A stretch of 64,000 nucleotides of DNA from Leisingera sp. ANG1 (GCF_000203975.2 NZ_AFCF02000003.1:255327-319326), one strand, 5' to 3'. Counted from the stretch's first letter, positions 9,562 to 18,658 are shown. Notes: a model not told the origin generated them from the sequence alone. Translations and numbers: made by a program.

Positions 9562-9575
9562 TTGATCCGGATCAT
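9562..9575. promoter_or_regulatory. FNR-like box in the divergent usp promoter region
   Basis: TTGATCCGGATCAT matches the FNR/Anr-type consensus TTGAT-N4-ATCAA at nine of ten fixed positions. It lies 85 bases upstream of the minus-strand usp gene and 77 bases upstream of the plus-strand tandem usp gene, a suitable place for oxygen-responsive control. Binding is an inference. Confidence 0.55.
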
Positions 9576-9652
9576 GGCACCTGCCGGCAAACCTGTTCTA
9601 CTGATCAATGCGGTGCGCACCCGCCTGCCGCGATCCAGCCCGGAGGCCCGCC

Positions 9653-10498
9653 ATGCAACGCAAAACCTCTCTCTTCGTTCTTGCCACTGACACCAGCGAC
9701 GCAACCATCACTGCCGCCGCCGAGGCAGCGCAGGGCCAAAACACCTACCTGGCCTGCCTGCTGCTCGATAATCCGCCCGGCAGACCCTACTTTGTCTCCG
9801 GCACAACAGCCTTCGGCTCGGCTGCGATGCCCGCGAACTGGGTTGATCATCTGCGGGACGCCCGCCAGGCGGCAGAAACCCGCGCGGCAGAGGTGAACGA
9901 TCTCCTCACCCGCAACACCTGCTCTGGCGATGTGCACTATGCGGTCTGCGCCGGCTCGGACATCCGGATGCTTTGCGCCCAGCGGGCCAAGACCTGCGAC
10001 ACCGCGCAGTTTGCCGATGGCCTCAGGGACCACGAGGCTGTCTTCCGCGAGGCGCTGCACGGCCTCCTCTTCCAATCGCCGGTTCCGGTCATTGTGAACG
10101 GCGCGCCCTTTGCCAGCTACAGCCGCGTTTTCCTGGCCTGGGACAGCAGCCTTGCCGCCTCCCGCGCGGCCCACGCGGCCCTGCCCTATCTGCGCCACGC
10201 CGAGGAGGTTGTGATCGGCTGCTTTGAAACCAGCGTCTCCGATCAGCGCGACGGCGAGGATCCGGGCACCGATGCCGCCGTCTGGCTCAGCCACCAGGGC
10301 TGCAAGGTGACCGTGTCGCAATTCCCCGGCGGCGGCCAGGACGTCGGCCACGGCATCCAGCAGCGCGCGCGCGAGGCCGGGGCCGGGCTGGTGGTGATGG
10401 GGGCTTATGGCCATTCCCGCCTGCGCGAGGCCGTTTTCGGCGGCACCACCCGCACGATGATCGAGCAGACGGACCTGCCGGTCCTGTTTGCCCACTGA
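9653..10498 (+). CDS. Tandem-domain universal stress protein
   Basis: A 281-residue protein with two UspA-type halves (about residues 1-145 and 150-281). The second half ends with the ATP-binding motif GAYGHSRLREAVFGGTT, which matches G-x2-G-x9-G-(S/T), then TDLPVLFAH. The first half is more divergent. The start at 9653 follows GGAGG by 6 nt; an upstream ATG at 9608 would add 15 residues that are not protein-like. It is followed 32 nt downstream by the FNT channel gene in the same direction and is probably co-transcribed with it. Known homologues act in stress tolerance and low-energy survival; the exact role is not known. Confidence 0.9.
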   Translation: MQRKTSLFVLATDTSDATITAAAEAAQGQNTYLACLLLDNPPGRPYFVSGTTAFGSAAMPANWVDHLRDARQAAETRAAEVNDLLTRNTCSGDVHYAVCAGSDIRMLCAQRAKTCDTAQFADGLRDHEAVFREALHGLLFQSPVPVIVNGAPFASYSRVFLAWDSSLAASRAAHAALPYLRHAEEVVIGCFETSVSDQRDGEDPGTDAAVWLSHQGCKVTVSQFPGGGQDVGHGIQQRAREAGAGLVVMGAYGHSRLREAVFGGTTRTMIEQTDLPVLFAH

Positions 10499-10530
10499 TC
10501 GCTTACGCTCAAAAATTCAGGAGCCGCCTT

Positions 10531-11349
10531 ATGACCAGCCAGGCCCCCTTTGACGCCTACAAGCCTGCCGAAATCGCAAGACTGGTAGAGACCGCCGGAA
10601 CCGCCAAGGCCCGGCTGCCGCTGCCGCAGATGTTCGTGCTGGCGATGCTGGCGGGCGCCTTCATCGGGTTCGGCGCGGCGGCCTATACCATGACCCTCAC
10701 CGGCACGGTGCCCGTCACAGGCGCGGTCCGGGTGCTGGGCGGGGCGGTGTTCTCGCTCGGCCTGATCCTGGTGGTGATCGCCGGGGCAGAGCTGTTCACC
10801 GGCAATGTTCTGATGGTGATCGCCGCGGTGGACCGCAAGATCCCGCTGCGCCTGCTGCTGCGCAGCTGGGGCGTGGTCTATGCCGGCAATCTGGCTGGCG
10901 CTGCCGGACTGGCCGCCGCCTTTGCGCTGACTGGACTGCTGAACGGCTCGATGGGCGCAACCGCCGCCGGGATCGCAGAGGCCAAGGCCGGCCTCGCCCC
11001 GCTTGAGGCCTTCATGCGCGGCGCGCTGTGCAACGCCCTGGTCTGCCTCGCCGTCTGGCTGTCTTTCGCCGCACGCACAGCGGCCGGCAAGGTTCTGGCC
11101 ATCCTCTGGCCGATCACCGCCTTCGTGCTGCTGGGGCTGGAGCACTCCATCGCCAACATGTATTTCTTTCCGCAGGCTTGGGGCGCCGGAGCGGACCTTT
11201 CCCTTTCCGCGGCAGCCGCCAACCTGTTCTGGGTCACCCTCGGCAACATCGCGGGCGGCGCGGGCGGGGTCGCCCTGGCCTACTGGTTTGCCTTCCTGGG
11301 CGGCTCTGCGCAGCGCCAGCCTGAACGCTCACCCGAGCAAAGCCGCTGA
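10531..11349 (+). CDS. Formate/nitrite-type (FNT) channel
   Basis: A 272-residue inner-membrane protein with the six-segment FNT fold (FocA/NirC/YfdC relatives). Visible family features: AFIGFGAAAY in the first membrane segment, the AGAELFTGNVLM stretch between segments 2 and 3 (family pattern AGxELFTGN), the FMRGALCNALVCLAVWL stretch and the GLEHSIANMYFFP stretch (family pattern HSIANM). FNT pentamers pass formate, nitrite or hydrosulfide. The ribosome site AGGAG is 8 nt upstream. With an FNR-like box upstream of its probable operon, export of a fermentation or nitrate-respiration product under low oxygen is plausible. Confidence 0.92.
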   Translation: MTSQAPFDAYKPAEIARLVETAGTAKARLPLPQMFVLAMLAGAFIGFGAAAYTMTLTGTVPVTGAVRVLGGAVFSLGLILVVIAGAELFTGNVLMVIAAVDRKIPLRLLLRSWGVVYAGNLAGAAGLAAAFALTGLLNGSMGATAAGIAEAKAGLAPLEAFMRGALCNALVCLAVWLSFAARTAAGKVLAILWPITAFVLLGLEHSIANMYFFPQAWGAGADLSLSAAAANLFWVTLGNIAGGAGGVALAYWFAFLGGSAQRQPERSPEQSR

Positions 11350-11359
11350 CACCGCCAAC

Positions 11360-12505
11360 TTACTCTGTCTTGCGGTCAGGAAGCCGGATCTCCTGCAGCA
11401 CCGCCAGATAGCCCGTCAGGTCAGACAGCGTGACCACCCCCAGCAGCTGGCGGTCTTCCGCCACCAGGAATTTGCGCCGCCCGGTGGAGGAGATCTTTGC
11501 CATCAACTCCGCAGCCGGCATGTCAGGGCCTACCGTATTGTCCGCATCCGCCGCCACATAGACGTCGCCGACATGGGTTGCCGCCCAGTCCGCGCGCGGG
11601 GTCTGTGCCAGCAGCCCGGTGTCGGCATAGCCCAGCAGCACATCGCCCAAAACCACCGGTACAAAACTTTTGCGCCCGCTCAGCATCACGTCATCCGCAA
11701 GGTATTTCAGGCTGACCTCCGGCTGCACCGAAATCACATCACGTGTCATCAGCACGGCAACCGCCTTGCCCTTGAACGCAGCCTCCTGCAGCTGGCTGGC
11801 ATAGGTGCCCTTGGCCGCCGCCAGCACAAACACCCCGATCAGCACTTGCCACAGCGAAGCGACCGGATTGCCGGAAAACAGCCCGATGACACCAAAGAGG
11901 ATTAGCGCATAGGCAAAATAGCTGCCGATCCTTGTGGCGGTGGCGGTCGCCTGCAGCAGATCGCGGCTGCGGCTCCACAGGAAGGCGCGGAAGATCCGCC
12001 CGCCATCCAAGGGAAAGGCCGGCAGCAGATTGAACACCGCCAGCACCAAGTTGATCAGCGCCAAGTAATCCAGCACAGGGTTCAGCGCCATCCCCGGCGC
12101 AAGCCACCCGCCCATCTGCGCCAGCAGCCAGAAGCCAAGGGCCAGCGCCAGGCTCATCAGCGGGCCGGCTATGGCAATCCAGAACTCGCTGGCGGCAGTC
12201 TTCGGCTCCGATCCCAGCTCGGCAACCCCGCCGAAGATGAACAGCGTGATCCCCTTGATCTCAACCCCGTAGCGCCGGGCCACCACCGAATGGGACATCT
12301 CGTGCAGGATCAGAGAGGCAAAGAAGCCCAGCATCGCCAGCAGCGCCAGTGTGAGATAGACGCTGCCGCCGGCACCGGGATAGACCATCGGGAAGTACTG
12401 CGCCGACAGGCTCCAGGTGATCAGCGCGGCAATCAGCGCCCAGCTCGGATCGATGCGGATGTCAAACCCCTGCAGGGTGGCAATCTTGATGGCATTTGAA
12501 AACAT
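11360..12505 (-). CDS. Site-2 protease family intramembrane metalloprotease with C-terminal CBS domains
   Basis: A 381-residue membrane protein. The zinc-binding motif HEMSH sits in a membrane segment near residue 64 and the second motif, NLLPAFPLDGG, near residue 163; both are diagnostic of S2P/SpoIVFB-type proteases. Residues about 245-375 form a pair of CBS domains (MTRDVISVQPEVSL, then LVAEDRQLLGVVTLSDL), which often bind adenine nucleotides. The start at 12505 has GGAGG nearby; an upstream ATG lacks one. It is convergent with the FNT channel gene, 10 nt apart. An FNR-like box lies at 12554-12567, 49 bases upstream. The substrate is unknown. Confidence 0.92.
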   Translation of the reverse strand: MFSNAIKIATLQGFDIRIDPSWALIAALITWSLSAQYFPMVYPGAGGSVYLTLALLAMLGFFASLILHEMSHSVVARRYGVEIKGITLFIFGGVAELGSEPKTAASEFWIAIAGPLMSLALALGFWLLAQMGGWLAPGMALNPVLDYLALINLVLAVFNLLPAFPLDGGRIFRAFLWSRSRDLLQATATATRIGSYFAYALILFGVIGLFSGNPVASLWQVLIGVFVLAAAKGTYASQLQEAAFKGKAVAVLMTRDVISVQPEVSLKYLADDVMLSGRKSFVPVVLGDVLLGYADTGLLAQTPRADWAATHVGDVYVAADADNTVGPDMPAAELMAKISSTGRRKFLVAEDRQLLGVVTLSDLTGYLAVLQEIRLPDRKTE

Positions 12506-12553
12506 CGGCTCCCCCTCCGGTCCCCAGCTTAGGGCCAAACCGGCCCCGCCCCC

Positions 12554-12567
12554 TTGATCCGGCTCAA
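12554..12567. promoter_or_regulatory. FNR-like box upstream of the site-2 protease gene
   Basis: TTGATCCGGCTCAA matches TTGAT-N4-ATCAA at nine of ten fixed positions. It lies 49 bases upstream of the protease start, also touching the 3' end of the next gene, whose stop is at 12564. Same spacer CCGG as the box at 9562. Confidence 0.55.
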
Positions 12568-13277
12568 ACCCGGAACAGGCTGCCGGCCAGATAGGCCACC
12601 GCGGCAGCGCAGGAGCCGATTGCCAGCGTCTCCAGTCCCGATTTCCACCAGGGCGCCAGCGACCAGACGCTCTTGCTGGCGCCGATGCCGAAAAACACCG
12701 CCCCGGTGGCCAGCGCCGCCGTCAGAAACGGATCCGGCAGCCCCAGCATGAACGGCAAGAGCGGCACGATGCCCGCGGCCATAAAGGCGGCAAAGGTGGT
12801 CAGCGCCGCCGCTACCGGGTTGGGCTCGGCCGGGGCCAGCCCGTATTCGCTGGTCAGCATCAGCGAGATCCATTTTTCCGGCTTGGCGGCAACCGACCGC
12901 ACCGCCCCTTCCAGCACCTCGCCGCTCAGCCCCAGCTCCTGGAAGATCTGGCGCAGCTCCTCGCGCTCGCCCTCCGGGTACTGGCGGATATGGCGCTTCT
13001 CCACCTTGTAAAGCCGCCGCCGGTCGTCCAGATCCGCCTTGGTGCCCAGGTAATTGGCCGCCGCCATCGAAAACCCGTCCGCCAGCACGTTGGCAATGCC
13101 CAGGGCGATGATCACACCTTGCGAAAACCCGGCCCCCTCAACACCTGCAGCAATCGCAAAGGTGGTGACCGCGCCGTCAATGCCGCCGTAAACCGCATCC
13201 CGCAGCCGCCCGGTGCCGTTGCTGCCCGCAAGCCGCCGCGCGATGTCCTCCTTGCTGTGCCCGTGATCGCCCTTCAT
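12564..13277 (-). CDS. VIT1/CCC1-family metal transporter
   Basis: A 237-residue membrane protein of the vacuolar iron transporter family (Fe2+/Mn2+ export). The family motif RDAVYGGIDGAVTTFAIAAG is at residues 25-45 (first membrane segment), followed by GIANVLADGFSMAAANYLGT in segment 2, a charged cytoplasmic metal-binding loop rich in Glu and Arg (about 85-150), then three further segments (AAALTTFAAFMAAGIVPLLPF, TGAVFFGIGASKS and the last at 212-235). The start at 13277 opens this protein; the longer frame upstream is low-complexity shadow. It is 44 nt downstream of the cation ATPase stop and probably co-transcribed, though an FNR-like box lies between them. Confidence 0.9.
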   Translation of the reverse strand: MKGDHGHSKEDIARRLAGSNGTGRLRDAVYGGIDGAVTTFAIAAGVEGAGFSQGVIIALGIANVLADGFSMAAANYLGTKADLDDRRRLYKVEKRHIRQYPEGEREELRQIFQELGLSGEVLEGAVRSVAAKPEKWISLMLTSEYGLAPAEPNPVAAALTTFAAFMAAGIVPLLPFMLGLPDPFLTAALATGAVFFGIGASKSVWSLAPWWKSGLETLAIGSCAAAVAYLAGSLFRV

Positions 13278-13311
13278 GCCCGCAGGATGACCCGAAACGG
13301 CAAAACCCGCA

Positions 13312-13325
13312 TTGAGGGAGGTCAA
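13312..13325. promoter_or_regulatory. FNR-like palindrome upstream of the VIT1-like gene
   Basis: TTGAGGGAGGTCAA is a TTGA-N6-TCAA palindrome (FNR/Dnr type, spacer differs from the two CCGG boxes). It is 35 bases upstream of the VIT1-like start and overlaps the last codon of the cation ATPase. Confidence 0.4.
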
Positions 13326-15940
13326 GCCGCCGCAGCTGCCCGGCTGGTCCGGCGGCTGGCGAGATAGCGCAGGGTTTTCAGCACCTCCGGCACCACCAGG
13401 ACCGGCAGCACCAGCAGCGCGATCAGCCCCCACTGCTCCACCTGCAGCGGCACCGTATGCAGCAGCACCTGCAGCGGCGGCCAGTACACCGCCGCCACCT
13501 GCGCCCCGATGGTCACCGCCAGCGCCGCCAGAAGCAGCGGATTGCTGAACACCCCGATCCGCCAGCACGGCAGATGCAGGGAGCGGAAGGCAAAGACGCT
13601 GGCCTTCTCAAAGACCACCATGGCAGTAAAGGCGGCGGTGCGGGCCAGATCTTCGTTGCCGTCCAAGAGATGCAGGAACAGCCACAAGCTGGCGAGTCCG
13701 GTATAAAGCCCCAGCGCCAGAATGGTCAGCAGACCGGCCTTTCCCACAATCGGCGCGTCCTTCCTGCGGGGCGGATGCTCCATCTGGTCCGGCTCGCCCT
13801 TCTCCAGCCCCAACGCCACCGCCGTCACCCCGTCCGTGACCAGGTTCATCCACAGGATCTGGGTCGCCAGAAAGATCAGCGGCCCGCCGATCAGGATATT
13901 GATCAAGAGCGCAATCACCTCCCCCGCGTTGGAGGACAGAAGGTAGCGCACGAACTTGCGCACATTGGTGAACTGCCGCCGCCCCTCGCCGATGGCCCGC
14001 ACGATGGTGGCAAAGTTATCGTCCAGCAGCACCAGGTCAGAGGCATCCTTGGCCACATCCGTGCCCCGCACCCCCATTGAAATCCCGATGTCGGCCTGCT
14101 TCAGAGCCGGCGCATCGTTCACCCCGTCACCGGTCATCGCCACGATCTGATGCTGCCCTTGCAGGGCAGAGACGATCCGCATCTTGTGGGCGGGCCTTGT
14201 ACGGGCAAACAGCACATCCTGCTGCAGGATCCGGTCCAGCTCCGCATCCTCCAGCGCCTCCAGCGCGTCGCCGGTCAGGGTCTTTCCGGCAGGCAGGCCC
14301 AGCCGGGTTGCGATCGCCTTGGCAGTCAGCGGGCTGTCGCCGGTGATCATGATCAACCGGATGCCTGCCGACTGGGCCGCGCCGATGGCGTCCCGCACCT
14401 CCGGCCGCGGCGGGTCGATCAGCCCCGCCAGCCCGAGGAAGGTCATGTCCTGCTCGCGGATCTCCCCGCCGTGCGCCGCGCCAGCCGCCAGGCCGATCAC
14501 CCGCAGCCCCTCCGCTGCCATCACCTCATAGGCTTCGGTGATGGCGGCCCCCTCCCCTGCGCCCAGCTTCCGCGGGCCATCCTGCGTCAAAACTTCTGTG
14601 CAGAGGCCCAGAACCTGCTCCGGTGCGCCCTTGGTCAGGACCTTTTCGCCGCCGCCGCTGCGCGCCAGCACGCTCATCCGCTTGCGCTCGCTGCTGAAGG
14701 GGATTTCCGCCAGCACCGCATCTGGCGGCGGCAGCGCTGCCCAGCCCTTGTAGCCCAATGTGACCAGCGCCCCCTCGGTCGGGGCGCCGGTCATCTGCCA
14801 GTGGTCGCCCTCCTGGTGCAGGCTGGCGTGGGTGCAGGTCAGCCCCGCTTCCAGCAGCTCTGCCAGCACCGCATCCTCCCGCGCACCGGTAACGGCCCCC
14901 TCACAGGCAATATGGCCCGCCGGATCATAGCCGGTGCCGGTCACCTGATAGCTGCGGTCCAGCGTCCAGACCCGCGTCACGGTCATCTTGTTTTCAGTCA
15001 GGGTGCCGGTCTTGTCGGTGCAGATGACCGAGGCCGCGCCCAGCGTTTCCACCGCCTGCAGACGCCGCGCCAGCGCCCTTTGGCGCACCATTGCCGCCGC
15101 CCCCAGCGCCAGGGTGATGGTGACCACCGCAGGCAGCCCCTCCGGCACCATCGCCACCGACAGCGACAGGCCGGTCATGAACATCTCCGCCGCGTCCCGC
15201 CCCATATACAGCCCCAGCGCCAGGATCGCCGCCGCCACCGCCAGCGCCGCAAACCCCAGCTGCCGCGCCAGACGGCCCAGCTGCACCTGCAGATTGGTCT
15301 TCTTCAGGCCCACCGCCCCGGTCAGCGCCGCAATCTCGCCAAAGGCGGTGCGCGCGCCGGTCGCGGTGACCACCGCCAGCGCGCGGCCCGCTGCCACCAC
15401 CGTGCCGGCAAACACCTCTGCTGTGTCTGTGCCGGGCGCCTTGTCCACCGGAACCGATTCCCCAGTCAGCGCGCTTTCATCCAGCCGCAGCCCGGCGGCT
15501 TCGTGCAGGCGCGCGTCAGCAGGCACCCGGGCGCCCGCCTCCAGGATGATCAGATCGCCCGGCACCAGCTCGCGCGCCTCGATCACCTGCTCGCGCCCGT
15601 CCCGCACCGCCAGCGCCTGCGGCGACAGCATGCTGCGCAGGCTTTCCAGCGCGGTCTCCGCCCGCCATTCCTGCAAAAAGCCCAGGATCCCGTTCAGCCC
15701 GATTACCAGCCCGATCGCCAGCGTGTCGGCATATTCGCCCAGCGTGAAGGCAATGATCCCGGCGGCGATCAGGATCAGCACCAGGAAATTGCTGAACTGG
15801 CGCAGAAACACTTTCAACGGCCCGGTCCGCCTGCCCCGCGGCAGCTCGTTCCAGCCATAGGTCCGCCGCGCCGCCTCCGCCTGCTGCCGCGTCAGCCCGC
15901 TGCGCCGCCCGCCACTGCTGTCCTGAACCGGGTTTGCCAT
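13322..15940 (-). CDS. P2-type cation-transporting ATPase
   Basis: An 872-residue inner-membrane pump (Ca2+/Na+/Mg2+-type P-type ATPase). Order: N-terminal cation ATPase domain (about residues 10-60), membrane pair, actuator domain with LTGESVPV, membrane pair with the ion-site motif MVPEGLPA, phosphorylation site ICTDKTGTLT, nucleotide domain with KGAPE, hinge GDGVNDAPALKQADIGISMG, and six C-terminal membrane segments. The PEGLPA motif in segment 4 points to the SERCA/PMCA-like branch, but the ion cannot be fixed from sequence. The start at 15940 has GGAGGG upstream; a longer frame to 16105 reads as non-coding. It leads the minus-strand run to the VIT1-like gene. Confidence 0.92.
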   Translation of the reverse strand: MANPVQDSSGGRRSGLTRQQAEAARRTYGWNELPRGRRTGPLKVFLRQFSNFLVLILIAAGIIAFTLGEYADTLAIGLVIGLNGILGFLQEWRAETALESLRSMLSPQALAVRDGREQVIEARELVPGDLIILEAGARVPADARLHEAAGLRLDESALTGESVPVDKAPGTDTAEVFAGTVVAAGRALAVVTATGARTAFGEIAALTGAVGLKKTNLQVQLGRLARQLGFAALAVAAAILALGLYMGRDAAEMFMTGLSLSVAMVPEGLPAVVTITLALGAAAMVRQRALARRLQAVETLGAASVICTDKTGTLTENKMTVTRVWTLDRSYQVTGTGYDPAGHIACEGAVTGAREDAVLAELLEAGLTCTHASLHQEGDHWQMTGAPTEGALVTLGYKGWAALPPPDAVLAEIPFSSERKRMSVLARSGGGEKVLTKGAPEQVLGLCTEVLTQDGPRKLGAGEGAAITEAYEVMAAEGLRVIGLAAGAAHGGEIREQDMTFLGLAGLIDPPRPEVRDAIGAAQSAGIRLIMITGDSPLTAKAIATRLGLPAGKTLTGDALEALEDAELDRILQQDVLFARTRPAHKMRIVSALQGQHQIVAMTGDGVNDAPALKQADIGISMGVRGTDVAKDASDLVLLDDNFATIVRAIGEGRRQFTNVRKFVRYLLSSNAGEVIALLINILIGGPLIFLATQILWMNLVTDGVTAVALGLEKGEPDQMEHPPRRKDAPIVGKAGLLTILALGLYTGLASLWLFLHLLDGNEDLARTAAFTAMVVFEKASVFAFRSLHLPCWRIGVFSNPLLLAALAVTIGAQVAAVYWPPLQVLLHTVPLQVEQWGLIALLVLPVLVVPEVLKTLRYLASRRTSRAAAAA

Positions 15941-16228
15941 GCGCTTTGCCCTCCGCAGCCGCCTCCGGCCGCCGTTTCCAGCCTGCCGCAACTTTGGCCC
16001 TTCCGGCAACTGCACCAACGCCGCAGGGGGCCTTCCGAAGGCGAACCGGAAAATAAACCGGAACTGAAAGCGGAACAGAATCAGCAGAAAGCACCCGCAA
16101 AACATTTATAACACAATGATAGTAATGTTATTTTATCCTGTTTCCTGGCGGCCGGAAACGGACTATAAAACGGAACTTGAACAGGAACAAACGGGCGTCA
16201 CACCCCGAAACCGGAACAGAGGCAATGC

Positions 16229-17437
16229 ATGGCGGCGGACAGGCCAACCAACCTGGCGGATGATGGCGAGCCGATCACCATCGTCGAGCCGCTGATCCCC
16301 GAAGAAGCCTCCCGGCACCGCCCTGCCCTCAACGATCTGGCGGTGGAACTGGCGATGGCCTCCTCAGCCCTGCGCGCCGCGCTGCCAGAGGCGGTCCGCA
16401 CCCCGCTGGCCGGCCTGGTGCGGTCGATGAACTGCTACTACTCGAACCTGATTGAGGGCCACAACACCCACCCGGTCGATATCGAACGCGCGCTCAATCA
16501 GGATTTCAGCCAGGACCAGGCCAAGCGCGATCTGCAGCTGGAGGCGGTCGCCCATATCGCGGTGCAGAAATGGATTGATGAGGGCGGGCTGCCCGGCCAC
16601 CCGCTCGACCCCGCCGTGCTGCAGGTGATCCACCGCCGGTTCTGCGAGAACCTGCCCGGCAGCCTGCTGGTCACCCGCAGCCCCGACGGCACGGAGACCC
16701 GGATCATCCCCGGCGCCTTCCGTACCGACTATGTGCAGGTGGGAAAACACGTCGCCCCCAGCCCCGGCGCGGTGGCGCGGCTGCTGGCCCATATGCGCAG
16801 GATGTACGGCACCCAGGGCCGCAGCGGCGCCATCATCGCCACCGCCTGCGCCCACCACCGGCTGGTCTGGGTGCACCCCTTCATCGACCTGAACGGGCGG
16901 GTGTCGCGCATGGTGGCCCACGCCATGCTGCGCCAGAACGTGAATTCCGAGGGCCTGTGGTCCGCCTCCCGCGGCCTCGCCCGCAAGGAGGCCGAGTACA
17001 AGCAGCGCCTGATGGCCGCAGATGAGCCCCGCCACGGCGGCGCCGACGGCCGCGGCAACCTGTCGGAGCAGCGGCTGGCAGAGTTTGCCGCCTTCTTCCT
17101 GGAAACCGCGCTGGATCAGGTCCGCTTCATGGAACAGCTGATGCAGCCGCAGGCCCTGCGCGCCCGGGTTGAGGCCTGGTGCCAGGGAGAAATCCGCGCA
17201 GGCCACCTGCTGACCGGCGCCGAAACCGTCATGCGCGAGGCTCTGACACTGGGCAAACTGGAGCGCGGAAGCGTGCACGGCCTGCTTGGCGTCAGCGACC
17301 GCCAGGCCCGCAAGGTGACCGCCGGATTGCTGGCGGCCGGCGCCTTGGCATCGCCAACCCAGCGCGCACCTTTGCAGCTGAACTTCCCGGCCACCCTGGC
17401 CGGAGACTGGATGCCCGGCCTGTTTCCCAGCCGCTGA
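16229..17437 (+). CDS. Fic-domain protein (AMP transferase family), class II layout
   Basis: A 402-residue Fic protein. Fic enzymes transfer AMP (or other phosphate-linked groups) from nucleotides to hydroxyls of target proteins. The catalytic motif is HPFIDLNGRVSR from His216; the usual form is HPFxxGNGR, so the first glycine is replaced by leucine. An inhibitory-helix motif SNLIEG (pattern [S/T]xxxE[G/N]) lies at residues 72-77, N-terminal to the Fic core, which is the class II self-inhibited arrangement. The C-terminal part (about 320-395) looks like a winged-helix DNA-binding domain (LLGVSDRQARKVTAGLLAAG). No antitoxin gene is adjacent. An AT-rich stretch (16105-16145) upstream may hold its promoter. 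Confidence 0.88.
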   Translation: MAADRPTNLADDGEPITIVEPLIPEEASRHRPALNDLAVELAMASSALRAALPEAVRTPLAGLVRSMNCYYSNLIEGHNTHPVDIERALNQDFSQDQAKRDLQLEAVAHIAVQKWIDEGGLPGHPLDPAVLQVIHRRFCENLPGSLLVTRSPDGTETRIIPGAFRTDYVQVGKHVAPSPGAVARLLAHMRRMYGTQGRSGAIIATACAHHRLVWVHPFIDLNGRVSRMVAHAMLRQNVNSEGLWSASRGLARKEAEYKQRLMAADEPRHGGADGRGNLSEQRLAEFAAFFLETALDQVRFMEQLMQPQALRARVEAWCQGEIRAGHLLTGAETVMREALTLGKLERGSVHGLLGVSDRQARKVTAGLLAAGALASPTQRAPLQLNFPATLAGDWMPGLFPSR

Positions 17438-17721
17438 CACCGCGCCCCTGCCCGCCCGGCAGCCGCCAACTATAGAAAACGCTTGCACGAAATCCCGCTC
17501 TTTGGCCAACAGTCCCGGAAAAGAGGCGGCAAACGCCAAATTCCGTGAACGCGCCAGGCAGCAAACACACGGGTAAAATGCAGAGCGGCGCAGATGGCAG
17601 GCACAAGGGAAGATGGGTCGTGCATACACACCTGAGGATCTGAATGCGGTGATCCTTCTGCATTCAGAATGTATTGCGGCCCAGCTCCACGTGCAGCACG
17701 AGTTCTTGAAAAACCGATTGC
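17438..17721. other. Gap between Fic gene and repA relic
   Basis: About 280 bases with no supported gene. The minus-strand open frame that crosses it is a shadow of the repA relic. No RepA N-terminus is recognisable here. Confidence 0.5.
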
Positions 17722-18658
17722 AAACCAGGCGACTACCTGCTCCGTCGGCACGATGGTGATCACATGCAGTTCATCGGCGTGATGAATTTCAAGGGCGGCC
17801 CCGGCAAAATCACCACCTCCGCCCATCTGACGCAGCGCCTCGCGCTCAAGGGCTACAGTGTGCTGGCGATCGACCTTGACCCGCAGGCGTCCCACCTTGC
17901 CCTGCACGGCGTCCAGCCGGAGTTCGACCTCAAGGACGGCGGCACGCTTTACGACGCCATCCGCTATGACGACCCGGCGCCGATCTCCTCGGTGATCCGC
18001 AAGACCTATATCCCGAACCTCGACCTGATCCCCGGCAACCTCGAACTGATGGAGTTCGAGCACGACACCCCCCGTGCGCTCGCGCAGGGCAGCGCCGGAT
18101 TGTTCTTTTTCCGGGTCAAAGAGGCTCTAACACATGTCGATTCCGACTATGACGTGGTGGTGATCGACTGCCCGCCGCAGCTCGGCTTCCTCACCATGTC
18201 GGCGCTCTCCACCGCAACCGGCGTGCTGGTCACCATCCACCCGGAAATGCTCGACGTGATGTCGATGTCGCAATTCCTGCGCATGACCGCCGACCAGATG
18301 GACGTGATTGCCTAGTCCTGCGCTGACATGAGCCACGACTGGATGCGCTACCTCTTGAACCGCTATGAACCGTCGGATGCGCCGCGGAACCGCATCGTTG
18401 CCTTCCTGCGTACCATGTACGGCTACAAGGCGCTGTTCGCGCAGGAGCTGGTCGAAAATAGTTTTGGCAACTAGTCGCAGGTCGTCGAGGTGCTGGCCGT
18501 CACCAAATCCTCCGTCTCAATCGCCATTGACGAGGCAATCGGCACCGATCTGATCCGCGCCATCGGCTCGGCACAGGGCATCGGCCGCCACCGCTGGGAC
18601 GCGCTGGCCAAGGCGATTCACGGGCCGCTCGTCTTTTTGTCTTTCGTGATGATGGCAT
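17722..18658 (+). pseudogene. Decayed repA-repB fusion from a repABC plasmid module
   Basis: RepA/ParA-type partition ATPase remains. The open part begins at ATG 17764 and stops at 18315, but RepA similarity starts upstream (GDYLLRRHDGDHMQFIGVMNF). Damage: the N-terminal DNA-binding region is missing; Walker A reads KGGPGKITT, with Ile in place of the catalytic Thr; TAG at 18313 interrupts an otherwise continuous frame that goes on with ADMSHDWMRYLLNRYEPSD and RIVAFLRTMYG, as in RepA proteins. Directly after that, in the same frame, comes a RepB fragment (ALFAQELVE, then another stop at 18474, then TDLIRAIGSAQGIGRHRWDAL). So a deletion fused RepA to the middle of RepB and point mutations followed. 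No repC or intergenic antisense RNA region was seen. Confidence 0.8.

Noticed and set aside
14150-16111. 653-codon plus-strand open frame opposite the P-type ATPase
   Set aside because: The product is Arg/Gln/His-rich without any motif, while the minus strand encodes all P-type ATPase motifs.
16105-16228. Small RNA or toxin antidote upstream of the Fic gene
   Set aside because: The AT-rich stretch has promoter-like composition but no open frame or hairpin with T-run to support a gene.
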